A stretch of DNA of 21,867 nt from a virus: IMG/VR virus record IMGVR_UViG_3300048597_000240, positions 1 through 21,867 of that record; one strand, 5' to 3'. Below, one piece after another: positions 6,306-12,355 of this stretch. A program made the position numbers and the translations under genes. The notes below the pieces were generated by a model. That model saw only the letters and a program-made list of their open reading frames with translations. It did no database searches and had not been told where the DNA came from. Numbering within the stretch: position 1 is the stretch's first letter; each line of letters starts with the position of its first letter.

Positions 6306-7450
6306 ATTGGTCCAAGTGGCTGACGCTGCAACCGCTGGCGGGCAACCGAACGTACTTGGCCGCGGCCGGGTTCTTGCTCCTGGCCGTCTCGCTGGCACTG
6401 TCCGGACAAATCCAAGAGGCGGGCGGGGCTGCACTCGCCGCACTCGCCGCCGTCGGGATCCGCGGGGCGATCTCCCCGACCACTCCGCCGCCGACGGCTC
6501 CGGCCGTGCTCGCGGTGCTCCTCGGTTGCTCGGGCCTGGCGACCGCTGCGCCGCAGATCGGCGGGGAGAAGGCCTACCCGGCTCACTCGCTGGTACGACT
6601 CCGAGCCGAGGGCCTCGACGCGAAATCGGCGGTGCTCTGGCGCGTGACTCCATCGAAGAACGTCCAGCGTGCGAGCACCCCGCGGCAACTTCTGGAATTC
6701 GCTGCGCCTCCGGGCACTTACGAAATCCTGCTCTTGTCGATCACTTCGGGGCCTGACGGCCTCGATGTGCAGGAGACCACGGCCGAGGTGACCATCGGCG
6801 GCAACTCCCCGAGCACGCCGCCCAGCACGCCGCCGAGCAATGCGAAGCCCGACCCGACCAAGGCGATTTCTCGAATCTCGTTCCCGGTGCAAGGTGGAAC
6901 TGCGGGCTGTACGGCCGTGGCAATCGGGCCGCGTCGGAGCGATGGGCGATGGGACATCCTGACCGCTGCGCACTGCATGCCCGGCGTGGGAAGCCGCGGC
7001 AAGATGATCTTGCAGGACGGCCGCGAACTGGCTGTTCGCGTGACTGTTCACCACAAGGAAAACGACATCGCTTGGCTTGAGACTGAACAAGCTGTCGAGC
7101 AAATGCCCTTCGCGTTGCTCGCCAGCAAGAACCCGCCCGTGGGCACCAAGGTTTGGCACGCGGGCTACGGCGTGGATAAACCCGGCAACCGCGAAGAAGG
7201 TGAAGTGGAAGCCGACGAAGACGACGAAGGCAAGTTGCGATTCAACCTCAGCGTGAGTTCCGGCGACTCGGGCGGGCCGATCATTCGGGCAGACACGGGT
7301 GAAGTAGTCGCGCCGGTGTGCTGCACGCTCGGCCGCGGTGTCAAAACCTCGATGTGGGCCGGGAGCGCCGAGCGGGCCGGGAAGCTCCGTCCGAAGAGCA
7401 ACGCACAAGACCAATGGACCCCGCTCGAAATCCCGATGTGCCGGAAGTAA
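6302..7450 (+). CDS. Membrane-anchored trypsin-like serine protease, holin-like N-terminus
   Basis: 382 residues, ATG at 6302 overlapping the sigma stop, GGGTAAGGA upstream. Order: a holin-like hydrophobic region (about 18-57, NRTYLAAAGFLLLAVSLALS then an Ala-rich helix ending GIRGAI); a Pro linker; a second hydrophobic stretch with lipobox-like LLGC (68-76); an Ig-like beta domain (about 88-166, ending ETTAEVTI); a Pro/Ser linker (168-185); and a chymotrypsin-fold protease (about 188-382). The triad is visible: His224 in TAAHC, Asp255 in ENDIAWLE, Ser323 in SGDSGGPI. Cys203 and Cys225 match the usual 42-58 disulfide. It would act on the outer face of the membrane. Its late, end-of-operon position and the lack of any recognised muramidase or amidase suggest a lysis or envelope-opening role. 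This is inferred; immunity, exclusion or lysogenic conversion are alternatives. Confidence 0.88.
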   Translation: MNWSKWLTLQPLAGNRTYLAAAGFLLLAVSLALSGQIQEAGGAALAALAAVGIRGAISPTTPPPTAPAVLAVLLGCSGLATAAPQIGGEKAYPAHSLVRLRAEGLDAKSAVLWRVTPSKNVQRASTPRQLLEFAAPPGTYEILLLSITSGPDGLDVQETTAEVTIGGNSPSTPPSTPPSNAKPDPTKAISRISFPVQGGTAGCTAVAIGPRRSDGRWDILTAAHCMPGVGSRGKMILQDGRELAVRVTVHHKENDIAWLETEQAVEQMPFALLASKNPPVGTKVWHAGYGVDKPGNREEGEVEADEDDEGKLRFNLSVSSGDSGGPIIRADTGEVVAPVCCTLGRGVKTSMWAGSAERAGKLRPKSNAQDQWTPLEIPMCRK

Positions 7451-7453
7451 TCC

Positions 7454-7639
7454 ATGGACCACGCCAAACCGTACCGAACGGACATTCTCGAAACGGTGCT
7501 CGCCGTAGTGCTCGACGTGGCCAAGTTCGCACGCGAGCACCGCGAAGACTTGCTCACGCTGGCGCTGGTCGGAGCCGAAATTTGGGCCGCGGTTTCGCGG
7601 CCGGCTTCGGACCCGAAGCCGGATGATTGCCCGTTCTGA
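7454..7639 (+). CDS. Small late protein, possible lysis accessory
   Basis: 61 residues, ATG at 7454 three bases after the protease stop. It contains an amphipathic to hydrophobic helix (residues 10-48: ILETVLAVVLDVAKFAREHR, then EDLLTLALVGAEIWAAVS) and a short Pro-rich tail. It might be a membrane-associated accessory of the lysis gene, but nothing identifies it. Its last 86 bases overlap the end of the leftward gene at 7554-7793, an antisense tail-to-tail arrangement. Confidence 0.5.
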   Translation: MDHAKPYRTDILETVLAVVLDVAKFAREHREDLLTLALVGAEIWAAVSRPASDPKPDDCPF

Positions 7640-7793
7640 TCTCTTCCAGGAGGCCCTCGACGGTGCGGGCAATCTTCTCCGCCATCGTGGGATTCGAGAC
7701 TTGCGATTCGGTGAGTTGCGAGCGAAGAACTTGAACCTCGACTTCCTTCCCTGGCTCATCGGTGTCACTGAAGACGATTGCGATCACTGCCAT
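7554..7793 (-). CDS. Small early protein of unknown function
   Basis: 79 residues. The ATG at 7793 was chosen because CAAGAGGTG lies just upstream and a TAGAAT promoter-like box lies 25 bases further; longer in-frame extensions run through the terminator hairpin. It begins MAVIAIVFSDTDEPGKEVEV, followed by a helical middle (ESQVSNPTMAEKIARTVEGL) and a basic Pro/Lys/Arg tail (KPAAKPRPKFRLRPAP) that could bind nucleic acid. No family recognised. Its 3' end overlaps the convergent gene at 7454-7639, so the two transcripts are complementary there. Confidence 0.6.
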   Translation of the reverse strand: MAVIAIVFSDTDEPGKEVEVQVLRSQLTESQVSNPTMAEKIARTVEGLLEEIRTGNHPASGPKPAAKPRPKFRLRPAPA

Positions 7794-7813
7794 TGTCGGC
7801 ACCTCTTGAGTGT

Positions 7814-7824
7814 GCCGAATTCTA
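7814..7824 (-). promoter_or_regulatory. TAGAATTCGGC promoter, leftward
   Basis: On the minus strand TAGAAT (7824-7819) is followed by TCGGC, one base longer than the TAGATTCGG motif of the plus strand. It lies between the terminator hairpin (7836-7860) and the gene starting at 7793, giving a leader of about 20 bases with an AGAGGTG ribosome site. This is the only minus-strand relative of the motif that was found. Confidence 0.45.
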
Positions 7825-7835
7825 CCTGAAACGAC

Positions 7836-7860
7836 GCGGCCCCGGAATCTCCGGGGCCGC
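7836..7860. terminator. Bidirectional hairpin terminator
   Basis: A perfect 10-bp GC stem GCGGCCCCGG (7836-7845) / CCGGGGCCGC (7851-7860), loop AATCT. On the plus strand it is followed by TTTCGTT, ending the late rightward unit. On the minus strand it is followed by GTCGTTTC, ending the long early operon 24 bases after its last stop. T runs are short in both directions. Confidence 0.75.
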
Positions 7861-7884
7861 TTTCGTTGCTCCATCAGCAAGAGG

Positions 7885-8121
7885 TTATTGGTTCTCCGCC
7901 GAAGACCACTTCACAATGACGACCAGGAGGGCGGCTCCGCACCACACGCTATCGGTGACCTGTGCGAGCACTGACCCGAGTACCAACGCGGCGAGCGTCC
8001 GAGCAAACCCACGACGGGGGACGCACACAATTTTCCCACACGCTCGGCACTCCCACTGAAACACGCCGCCAGTGTGCGGAGCACCGCCCTGCATCTGCGA
8101 GCCGCATCGCGGGCAGTTCAT
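7885..8121 (-). CDS. Zinc-ribbon protein with two membrane segments
   Basis: 78 residues, ATG at 8121 overlapping the previous stop as ATGA. N-terminal zinc ribbon: CPRCGSQM (Cys3, Cys6) and WECRACGK (Cys25, Cys28), with a further Cys33. Then come two hydrophobic stretches, about 41-55 (RTLAALVLGSVLAQV) and 57-71 (SVWCGAALLVVIV). This fits a small membrane hairpin with a cytoplasmic zinc ribbon. It is the last gene of the leftward chain. A holin-like role is conceivable from the membrane hairpin, but the zinc ribbon and early-side position argue for membrane signalling or exclusion. Confidence 0.65.
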   Translation of the reverse strand: MNCPRCGSQMQGGAPHTGGVFQWECRACGKIVCVPRRGFARTLAALVLGSVLAQVTDSVWCGAALLVVIVKWSSAENQ

Positions 8122-8603
8122 CGGGCACCCCCATTGCTGATTTGCTCGCACTCGACAATCAGCTTGGAGAAGTTCGGGGCGTCGAGCATGAGGCGAGCCA
8201 AGCACGTCTTCGTCCGCTCGAAATGCTCCCGAACATACAAGGGGTTAGCTCCGGTGAGAGCGCAAATGTATCCATGCAAGTAGGTGCAGATCGACTGGGC
8301 CTCACTGTCCCCTACTTCGACATCAAGCATGTCCTCAAGCACCATGTCGCGGGCGAAGATCATCAAGCACAACAACAGCGCGACTTGGTCTTCTTGCTCG
8401 ATCTTCTGGACCGGTTCCGGGATCTCTTGCAAGTGCCGTTCAAGCTCGGCCTGACCTTCTTTCGTCCGGCACGCCACGGCGGCAACGTGCAAGATGAGCG
8501 GTTCGCCGCTGGAAGTGACTCCGGACCAAATCCGTGCGGGCTGGCCGTTCACCTCGACGATTCTCGCCGTGGGTGTGGCTGTGATTTCTAGCGTGCTCAT
8601 CAT
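8118..8603 (-). CDS. Early protein of unknown function
   Basis: 161 residues from ATG 8603 (ATGA overlap with the previous gene); a second ATG at 8600 is equally possible. A beta-rich N-terminus (STLEITATPTARIVEVNGQPARIWSG) leads into helices with an acidic middle (IEQEDQVALLLCLMIFARDM) and a C-terminal segment NPLYVREHFERTKTCLARLM. Several Cys are scattered with no metal-site pattern. No family recognised. It ends in an ATGA overlap with the zinc-ribbon gene. Confidence 0.65.
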   Translation of the reverse strand: MMSTLEITATPTARIVEVNGQPARIWSGVTSSGEPLILHVAAVACRTKEGQAELERHLQEIPEPVQKIEQEDQVALLLCLMIFARDMVLEDMLDVEVGDSEAQSICTYLHGYICALTGANPLYVREHFERTKTCLARLMLDAPNFSKLIVECEQISNGGAR

Positions 8604-8824
8604 TCCCCCATGCCTGGCAATGTTTGTGTGGTGAATGCCTCCCGGATCAACAGCGCTAAGGCCTGATCCACTTTGCGTTCGTAGTCCTTGGCCTCTCGCA
8701 AGACTGCGACGGCCTTCGTTTCGAAGTAGTGCTTTTGGCTCTTCCTCATGCTCCGCACCAGGAGCATGAATTCCATGAACGCGGGGTTGGTGCCAACTCC
8801 CGCGGGTGGCTTCGTGTCTTTCAT
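8600..8824 (-). CDS. Small early protein, helical
   Basis: 74 residues, ATG at 8824 in an ATGA overlap with the gene before it. After a Pro/Gly N-terminus it is almost wholly helical and charged (MRKSQKHYFETKAVAVLREA, YERKVDQALALLIREAF), suggesting a small oligomeric or coiled-coil protein. No family recognised; a regulator or anti-host protein is possible from its place in the early operon. Confidence 0.6.
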   Translation of the reverse strand: MKDTKPPAGVGTNPAFMEFMLLVRSMRKSQKHYFETKAVAVLREAKDYERKVDQALALLIREAFTTQTLPGMGE

Positions 8825-9054
8825 TGGTCACCGCCTTTCGGCTGCGCCAGTTCCAGGCGACGAACGGCCGAGCCGTTGCAGATCCGCACGGATTCGAAAC
8901 GACCCCGCCAATGCTTGCGGATCTCGGATTCGACCTGTTGTGCCTCGGGATAAGTGAAGCCGCGAATCACCTCGGTCCACGCCTCTTGCTGGTAGTGCAA
9001 GGCGTTGACCGGCTTCCATTCGATCACAACGGCGTAGTGGCGTTTCAGGCTCAC
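8821..9054 (-). CDS. Small early protein, alpha/beta
   Basis: 77 residues, GTG at 9054 overlapping the previous stop (GTGA). A beta strand (YAVVIEW), a helix with Tyr/Trp, then EAQQVESEIRKHWRGRF and a last strand SVRICNGSAV suggest a compact alpha/beta fold of about 75 residues. No known motif. It is chained to the next gene by ATGA at 8821-8824. Confidence 0.6.
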   Translation of the reverse strand: MSLKRHYAVVIEWKPVNALHYQQEAWTEVIRGFTYPEAQQVESEIRKHWRGRFESVRICNGSAVRRLELAQPKGGDQ

Positions 9055-9485
9055 GCGGCACCGCCTTTGACTGGTGCGTTTGTGCGCGGGTAAACTCGTT
9101 CGGCTCGTATGGCCTTCCTCGCTCGTCTTGGTGCTCCCGTTAGTCGCTGGCCGTACACGGCCGTTTGGATCGCAAGTTCTTTGCTGCTGGCGTACACAAG
9201 TCGCTGTTCGCCAACAAGTACACGATCCACTTTGACTTCAGGCTCACGCGGCACCCCCTTCCGTTCCGGGAAGAGGGGCAGTCGCGCACTCGCTCGCAGA
9301 GCGTAGAGCGGGATCCGCGATTCCTTCACGGCCGTCACCTCGGGCGAACGGATGCACTCGATGCGCGGTGGGGATTCGAGTTCATGCGACTTGCAAAAGC
9401 CGATGACCCTGTCTGTCTTCTTCCCGCAGAGATAGCACCACTGGAGCTTCTGGCGCTTTCTTTTCTTGCGTGGGCGAGCGGTCAT
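9051..9485 (-). CDS. Basic zinc-finger early protein
   Basis: 144 residues, ATG at 9485 in an ATGA overlap; a longer in-frame start at 9545 would overlap the previous gene by 64 bases. The N-terminus is very basic (RPRKKRKRQK) and is followed by a finger-like cluster C-x2-C-x10-C-x2-H (Cys17, Cys20, Cys31, His34; CYLCGKKTDRVIGFCKSH). The rest is basic and strand-rich with a C-terminal basic helix region (GAPRRARKAIRAERVYPR). The combination suggests RNA or DNA binding. The exact role is unknown. Confidence 0.65.
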   Translation of the reverse strand: MTARPRKKRKRQKLQWCYLCGKKTDRVIGFCKSHELESPPRIECIRSPEVTAVKESRIPLYALRASARLPLFPERKGVPREPEVKVDRVLVGEQRLVYASSKELAIQTAVYGQRLTGAPRRARKAIRAERVYPRTNAPVKGGAA

Positions 9486-9916
9486 TTCGCACCGCCTTTC
9501 GCTATGTGACAAGCGGACGTCACTTCCGCGACGGCCTGTTCCCACTCGAACACGCTCATCCCCGCCCGCATTCCGGGCATCTGGACGTGAGCACGCACCA
9601 AGGCACTTTGCAGGCGGTCACGAATCCCGTTCACGTCGGCGACGTCGCCGCGGCTCAGGTGCGACCAGAGATAGACCGCCGCTTCCAGGAGCACGGGGAG
9701 TTCGGCAATCACTTCCGAGTTGAGTTGATCCAACTCCGAGGGATGCCGGAACGGATCACCGCAGACGCAAACGGGTTGATCGTTTCCATCGACCACGCTG
9801 GCCGTGGCCCCGATTGAAAACCAGTGGTCACCCGGCGAGATGGCCGGGAGCTGGTGACGATGAACACCCTGCAACAGCTTGGGCGGGTTCACCGGCCGGA
9901 CTTTCTTTGACTTCAT
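9482..9916 (-). CDS. Early protein of unknown function
   Basis: 144 residues, ATG at 9916 overlapping the stop of the large Zn-finger gene (ATGA). It begins with a basic segment (MKSKKVRPVNPPKLLQGVHR), then a beta-rich part with CVCGDPFRHPSE (a CxC pair and His) and a helical C-terminal half (VIAELPVLLEAAVYLWSHL...). No family recognised. Direct coupling to the gp32-like gene makes a role in replication or in modulating that protein plausible. Confidence 0.6.
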   Translation of the reverse strand: MKSKKVRPVNPPKLLQGVHRHQLPAISPGDHWFSIGATASVVDGNDQPVCVCGDPFRHPSELDQLNSEVIAELPVLLEAAVYLWSHLSRGDVADVNGIRDRLQSALVRAHVQMPGMRAGMSVFEWEQAVAEVTSACHIAKGGAK

Positions 9917-11256
9917 GACCGGCCCCCCTTCCCCTTCACGGGCTTAGAGGGGTGACCATTCGGGAGCGCCGCTCCAACTTCGTCGCAGACGATTTTGCCC
10001 GTGCCGAACTTCAACAGGATCGCATCCGTGTCGAGTGGCTCAGGGGCATCAAGTGACGTCCGGCTGTCACTCCGGGGAGTGGCCTTCGGCGTCGGGGGAG
10101 TTGGTGACATTTGAATGTCACTCGGGGGAGTTGCTTTCGGGCGGGACTCGATTTCGGCTCGGGCCGCATCGACCAGGGCGGCGAAGCCGGGGAGCCGAGG
10201 TGTTACTCGGATGAACGCCTCAATCTCGGAGATTTCCATCGACTTCAACGACATCGAAAAGACATCGGTTTGATCTTTACTCGAGGTGACGGGGGGGTTC
10301 GGCTGATCGGCCGTTTTCGGGCTGACCAGTTCCGGTTTCGGCTCCGGCGGCGTGGCAGGAATGCCCGCCGCAGCTCCTGGCGTTGCGATTGCGGCGATTT
10401 CTGGACCCGAACCGGCTCCAGACCCGTTTTCGGGCTGATCGTGTCCCAAATCGCGTTTATTGCGATTTGCGAGCAACGCTTTGACCCTGGCTTGATCGAG
10501 ATTGAATTCCGCCGTGAGTTGCTCCAAGCTCCAGGGTAGGTTCTCGGCCTCAAGCTCTTTGATGCGTTTGGCTATCCACTGGTGTTGAAAGGTCTGTGCC
10601 TCGGTCAGTGGGACTGTCTTCGCCTGGAGCACTGGCGGCAAATACTCCAGGGCCTCGGGCAATTGGGGCAGGACCACGGCCGAGGTGTTGTTCCAAAGCC
10701 GCTGCATGAACGGCACCGGATCAAAACCCGCACGGCCGGGATTCACCAAGAACTCTTCGGGAACCTCGTAAACGGGCCGAGTGTTGTTGCCGAATTTGAC
10801 CCGCCAGAAGTTCATGCGGAACCCGCGAAGTTGCGGGTAGTGCGTGCTCACGTGCTCGTCGGCTTCCAGCAATTCGATGAGCCGATTTGTGAGCACCACG
10901 ACGGCCGGAACCCACTGCTTTTTCCGGCCTTTTCTCAGCACATAAGCCGCAACGTACCCTTCTCGCTGACGCCGCCAATGATCGGTGTACGTCTTGCCAT
11001 CTCGGCCCTTCGAATGGGTGATGGTGAGTGGGCAATACGGGCACGCTTCCGCGGGTTCATCATCCCGGGTTCGCAAGCACGGCACCGACTGGCCGCGCTG
11101 GTAGTGATGGACATGCTTCACGAACACTTCGCCGAGGAACCAGACGTGCCGCTTGTCGGCCTCGGTTGTCCCCAAAAATCGCTCGATCAAAACCGGCTGA
11201 CCCGTTGGCTTGGGTGGATGTGAGCCAACGGCGCCACCGTCGTGGACAGGGTCCAT
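9913..11256 (-). CDS. Zn-finger, gp32-like ssDNA-binding protein with HTH (candidate replication protein)
   Basis: 447 residues from ATG 11256 (AGAGGG seven bases upstream); an in-frame GTG at 11310 lacks a ribosome site. Cys60-x11-Cys72-x2-Cys75 with His50/51 upstream resembles the His-Cys-Cys-Cys zinc site of T4 gp32. It is followed, as in gp32, by a basic/aromatic segment and a strand reading GYVAAYVLRKG, then an alpha/beta region. Residues 242-267 (WSLEQLTAEFNLDQARVKAL) look like a helix-turn-helix. From 275 to 400 it is Pro/Ala/Ser-rich and probably disordered. The first 190 residues align with the 188-residue product at 11652-12218 (see findings). It is the first gene of the leftward operon and lies directly beside the palindrome array at 11403-11540, so it may bind it. 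SSB, replication initiator or autoregulator are all open. Confidence 0.6.
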   Translation of the reverse strand: MDPVHDGGAVGSHPPKPTGQPVLIERFLGTTEADKRHVWFLGEVFVKHVHHYQRGQSVPCLRTRDDEPAEACPYCPLTITHSKGRDGKTYTDHWRRQREGYVAAYVLRKGRKKQWVPAVVVLTNRLIELLEADEHVSTHYPQLRGFRMNFWRVKFGNNTRPVYEVPEEFLVNPGRAGFDPVPFMQRLWNNTSAVVLPQLPEALEYLPPVLQAKTVPLTEAQTFQHQWIAKRIKELEAENLPWSLEQLTAEFNLDQARVKALLANRNKRDLGHDQPENGSGAGSGPEIAAIATPGAAAGIPATPPEPKPELVSPKTADQPNPPVTSSKDQTDVFSMSLKSMEISEIEAFIRVTPRLPGFAALVDAARAEIESRPKATPPSDIQMSPTPPTPKATPRSDSRTSLDAPEPLDTDAILLKFGTGKIVCDEVGAALPNGHPSKPVKGKGGRS

Positions 11257-11402
11257 GCTGCGCCCTCTGAACCGTCGCGTTCTCTCTTCCGGCCGGGCTG
11301 CGTCGAACACGAACCGCAGTCTTACCCCGGGTCGGAATGAACTCGATCGGCACGGGCAAGGTTACCCCCAGATTCGGCGACCGTCAAGAGTTGGTCGATC
11401 TT

Positions 11403-11540
11403 CCCCCTTATTGGGGAATGCCTCCCATGGGGCATTTTCCCCACCTTGGGGAAAGCCCCCTGGGGAAAATCTCCCATGGGGGTTTTTCCCCAAGGTGGGA
11501 ATTGGCAACCATGGGGGTTTTTCCCCAAGAGGCATTTCCC
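11403..11540. repeat. Array of TGGGGAAA/TTTTCCCCA palindromic repeats
   Basis: Three direct 20-base units of the form CCCATGGGGnnTTTTCCCCA at 11424-11443, 11473-11492 and 11508-11527 (the last begins ACC). Inverted partners TGGGGAA... lie at 11412 and 11461 and a shorter one at 11447. The pair 11461-11492 makes a near-perfect 32-base palindrome centred on CCATGG (two mismatches per half); 11412-11443 makes a similar one with a one-base shift. Spacings of 49 and 35 are not codon multiples. Such iteron-like clusters are typical of replication origins or cooperative operators. Confidence 0.7.
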
Positions 11541-11581
11541 AATAAGCTCAAAAACTCCCATCTGGGTGAGATTCCGAATAA

Positions 11582-11642
11582 CGTTCTGTTCTGTCACGTT
11601 TCTTCATAGAGAATTACCTAAGAGAAGTAACAGAACAGAACG
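11582..11642. promoter_or_regulatory. 13-bp dyad CGTTCTGTTCTGT ... ACAGAACAGAACG
   Basis: Left arm 11582-11594, right arm 11630-11642, perfectly complementary over 13 bases, and roughly so for another 8-9 bases inward (CAC/GTA, then TCT/AGA). Each arm is itself a tandem TTCTG TTCTG. The 35-base centre is AT-rich. It looks like a two-site operator or an origin element; transcribed leftward it would also form a hairpin after the 11652-12218 gene. Confidence 0.6.
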
Positions 11643-11651
11643 CTTGGGGAG

Positions 11652-12218
11652 TCACTCCAAGCTGTCGCAAGGGAAGCTCTCCGGAACACCATCGCACTTC
11701 GCGTAGTCGAGTTGTTGAACTAAGCCAAATCGTTTGGACAAGAATGGAATGATGTTGAAATTCATGTCGTGTGGCGGCGGGAAATTCCCCAAGTATTCGA
11801 CCTTCATCGACTGGCTTTTCCCGGACAGTCTCCAAAGCAGCCCTCTGATTTTTGGGGTATCTCCGCAAGCGAATTGCTGCAAAAGTTGAGAAGGTTTCAT
11901 GGAGACGATCACCGGGTTCCAAGTGTGGAATTTTGATCGTGTCCCCCGTCCTCCGCGTCTCTCCAGTGCAGCGGCGAAATACCTCAATTGTGGTTGGCCG
12001 AGCCAATGGCTCGAATCAGGATCGCATTTCAGGCATGCCTTTCCAGGTACTGATTTGCAACAAAAGAAACTGCGATTGCCAACGGGATGGGTGTAATAAC
12101 CGGAAAACTGATCGCTGAGCAAGTGGATAACTACAGGCTGCGAAAGCCTCGTGTACGAGCGGAAACGCACCGCATTTGCGGCGTGGAATTGCCGAATCGT
12201 GAAGGTGGTTGTTGTCAT
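11652..12218 (-). CDS. Second Zn-finger gp32-like protein (paralogue)
   Basis: 188 residues, ATG at 12218 with a weak ribosome site (ACCAGG). The zinc-type cluster is His44, Cys53/Cys54, Cys62-x2-Cys65, followed by HWLGQPQLRYFAAALERRG, a basic segment and a helix SMKPSQLLQQFA. The order of segments matches the first 190 residues of the 447-residue protein at 9913-11256: xQPV near the start, Cys cluster, HW..Q...Y.AA, RG...R, V.Y...F, then a PF...R motif. It lacks the HTH and Pro-rich tail. It is read as a short single-domain relative, probably ssDNA-binding. Together the two proteins bracket the palindrome array. A minus-strand ORF in another frame (11614-12006) overlaps it but lacks this homology. 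Confidence 0.6.
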   Translation of the reverse strand: MTTTTFTIRQFHAANAVRFRSYTRLSQPVVIHLLSDQFSGYYTHPVGNRSFFCCKSVPGKACLKCDPDSSHWLGQPQLRYFAAALERRGGRGTRSKFHTWNPVIVSMKPSQLLQQFACGDTPKIRGLLWRLSGKSQSMKVEYLGNFPPPHDMNFNIIPFLSKRFGLVQQLDYAKCDGVPESFPCDSLE

Positions 12219-12239
12219 TGCCTGGTCCGACGAATGACG

Positions 12240-12270
12240 CCGCCCGCCTGGGTACCATCCAGGCGGGCGG
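12240..12270. terminator. 12-bp GC hairpin upstream of leftward gene
   Basis: CCGCCCGCCTGG (12240-12251) / CCAGGCGGGCGG (12259-12270), loop GTACCAT. It stands 21 bases before the ATG at 12218 and about 80 bases downstream of the tRNA 3' end in the leftward direction. On the plus strand it is followed by GTCTATGTTT, on the minus strand by no T run. It may insulate the leftward gene from tRNA read-through in the prophage, or shape the leader of that gene. Confidence 0.45.
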
Positions 12271-12313
12271 GTCTATGTTTGGCGGCAGGTGGTAAGAACA
12301 CCGTGCCGCCCTA

Positions 12314-12355
12314 GGCCCGACTGCCTCAGAGGTTGGCAGTCGAACCAGTCGGGCC
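12314..12355. repeat. Inverted repeats with CAGTCG elements beside attP core
   Basis: GGCCCGACTG (12314-12323) is perfectly inverted as CAGTCGGGCC (12346-12355). A nested pair GACTGCC / GGCAGTC lies at 12319-12325 and 12335-12341. In all there are three CAGTCG elements, one reversed. The right arm includes the acceptor end of the tRNA fragment. These are candidates for integrase core or arm sites. Confidence 0.5.

Larger units (their letters stand above)
11257..11651. other. Control region without a convincing gene
   Basis: 395 bases between the two gp32-like genes. It holds the TGGGGAAA palindrome array (11403-11540), the CGTTCTGTTCTGT dyad (11582-11642) and a region of unusually AT-rich sequence between them, unlike the GC-rich coding DNA on both sides. 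A 91-codon minus-strand frame (GTG 11597 to 11322) crosses it, but the repeats fall in different frames of it, so the DNA seems to be what is conserved. Best guess: replication origin and/or operator of the leftward operon. Confidence 0.5.

Noticed and set aside
6284-7768. 494-residue minus-strand ORF opposite the protease gene
   Set aside because: Antisense shadow in GC-rich DNA; the plus strand has an intact catalytic triad.
11403-11540. CRISPR array
   Set aside because: Repeats are palindromic and irregularly spaced (49 and 35 bases), with inverted copies and no spacer-like units.
11322-11597. 91-residue leftward ORF across the palindrome array
   Set aside because: The DNA repeats fall in different frames of the ORF and give low-complexity GK/PHG text; the conserved object appears to be the DNA. 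A real but odd protein is not fully excluded, since a GTG start exists.
11614-12006. 130-residue leftward ORF overlapping the short gp32-like gene
   Set aside because: The other frame (11652-12218) aligns with the 447-residue paralogue and has the zinc motif; this one does not.
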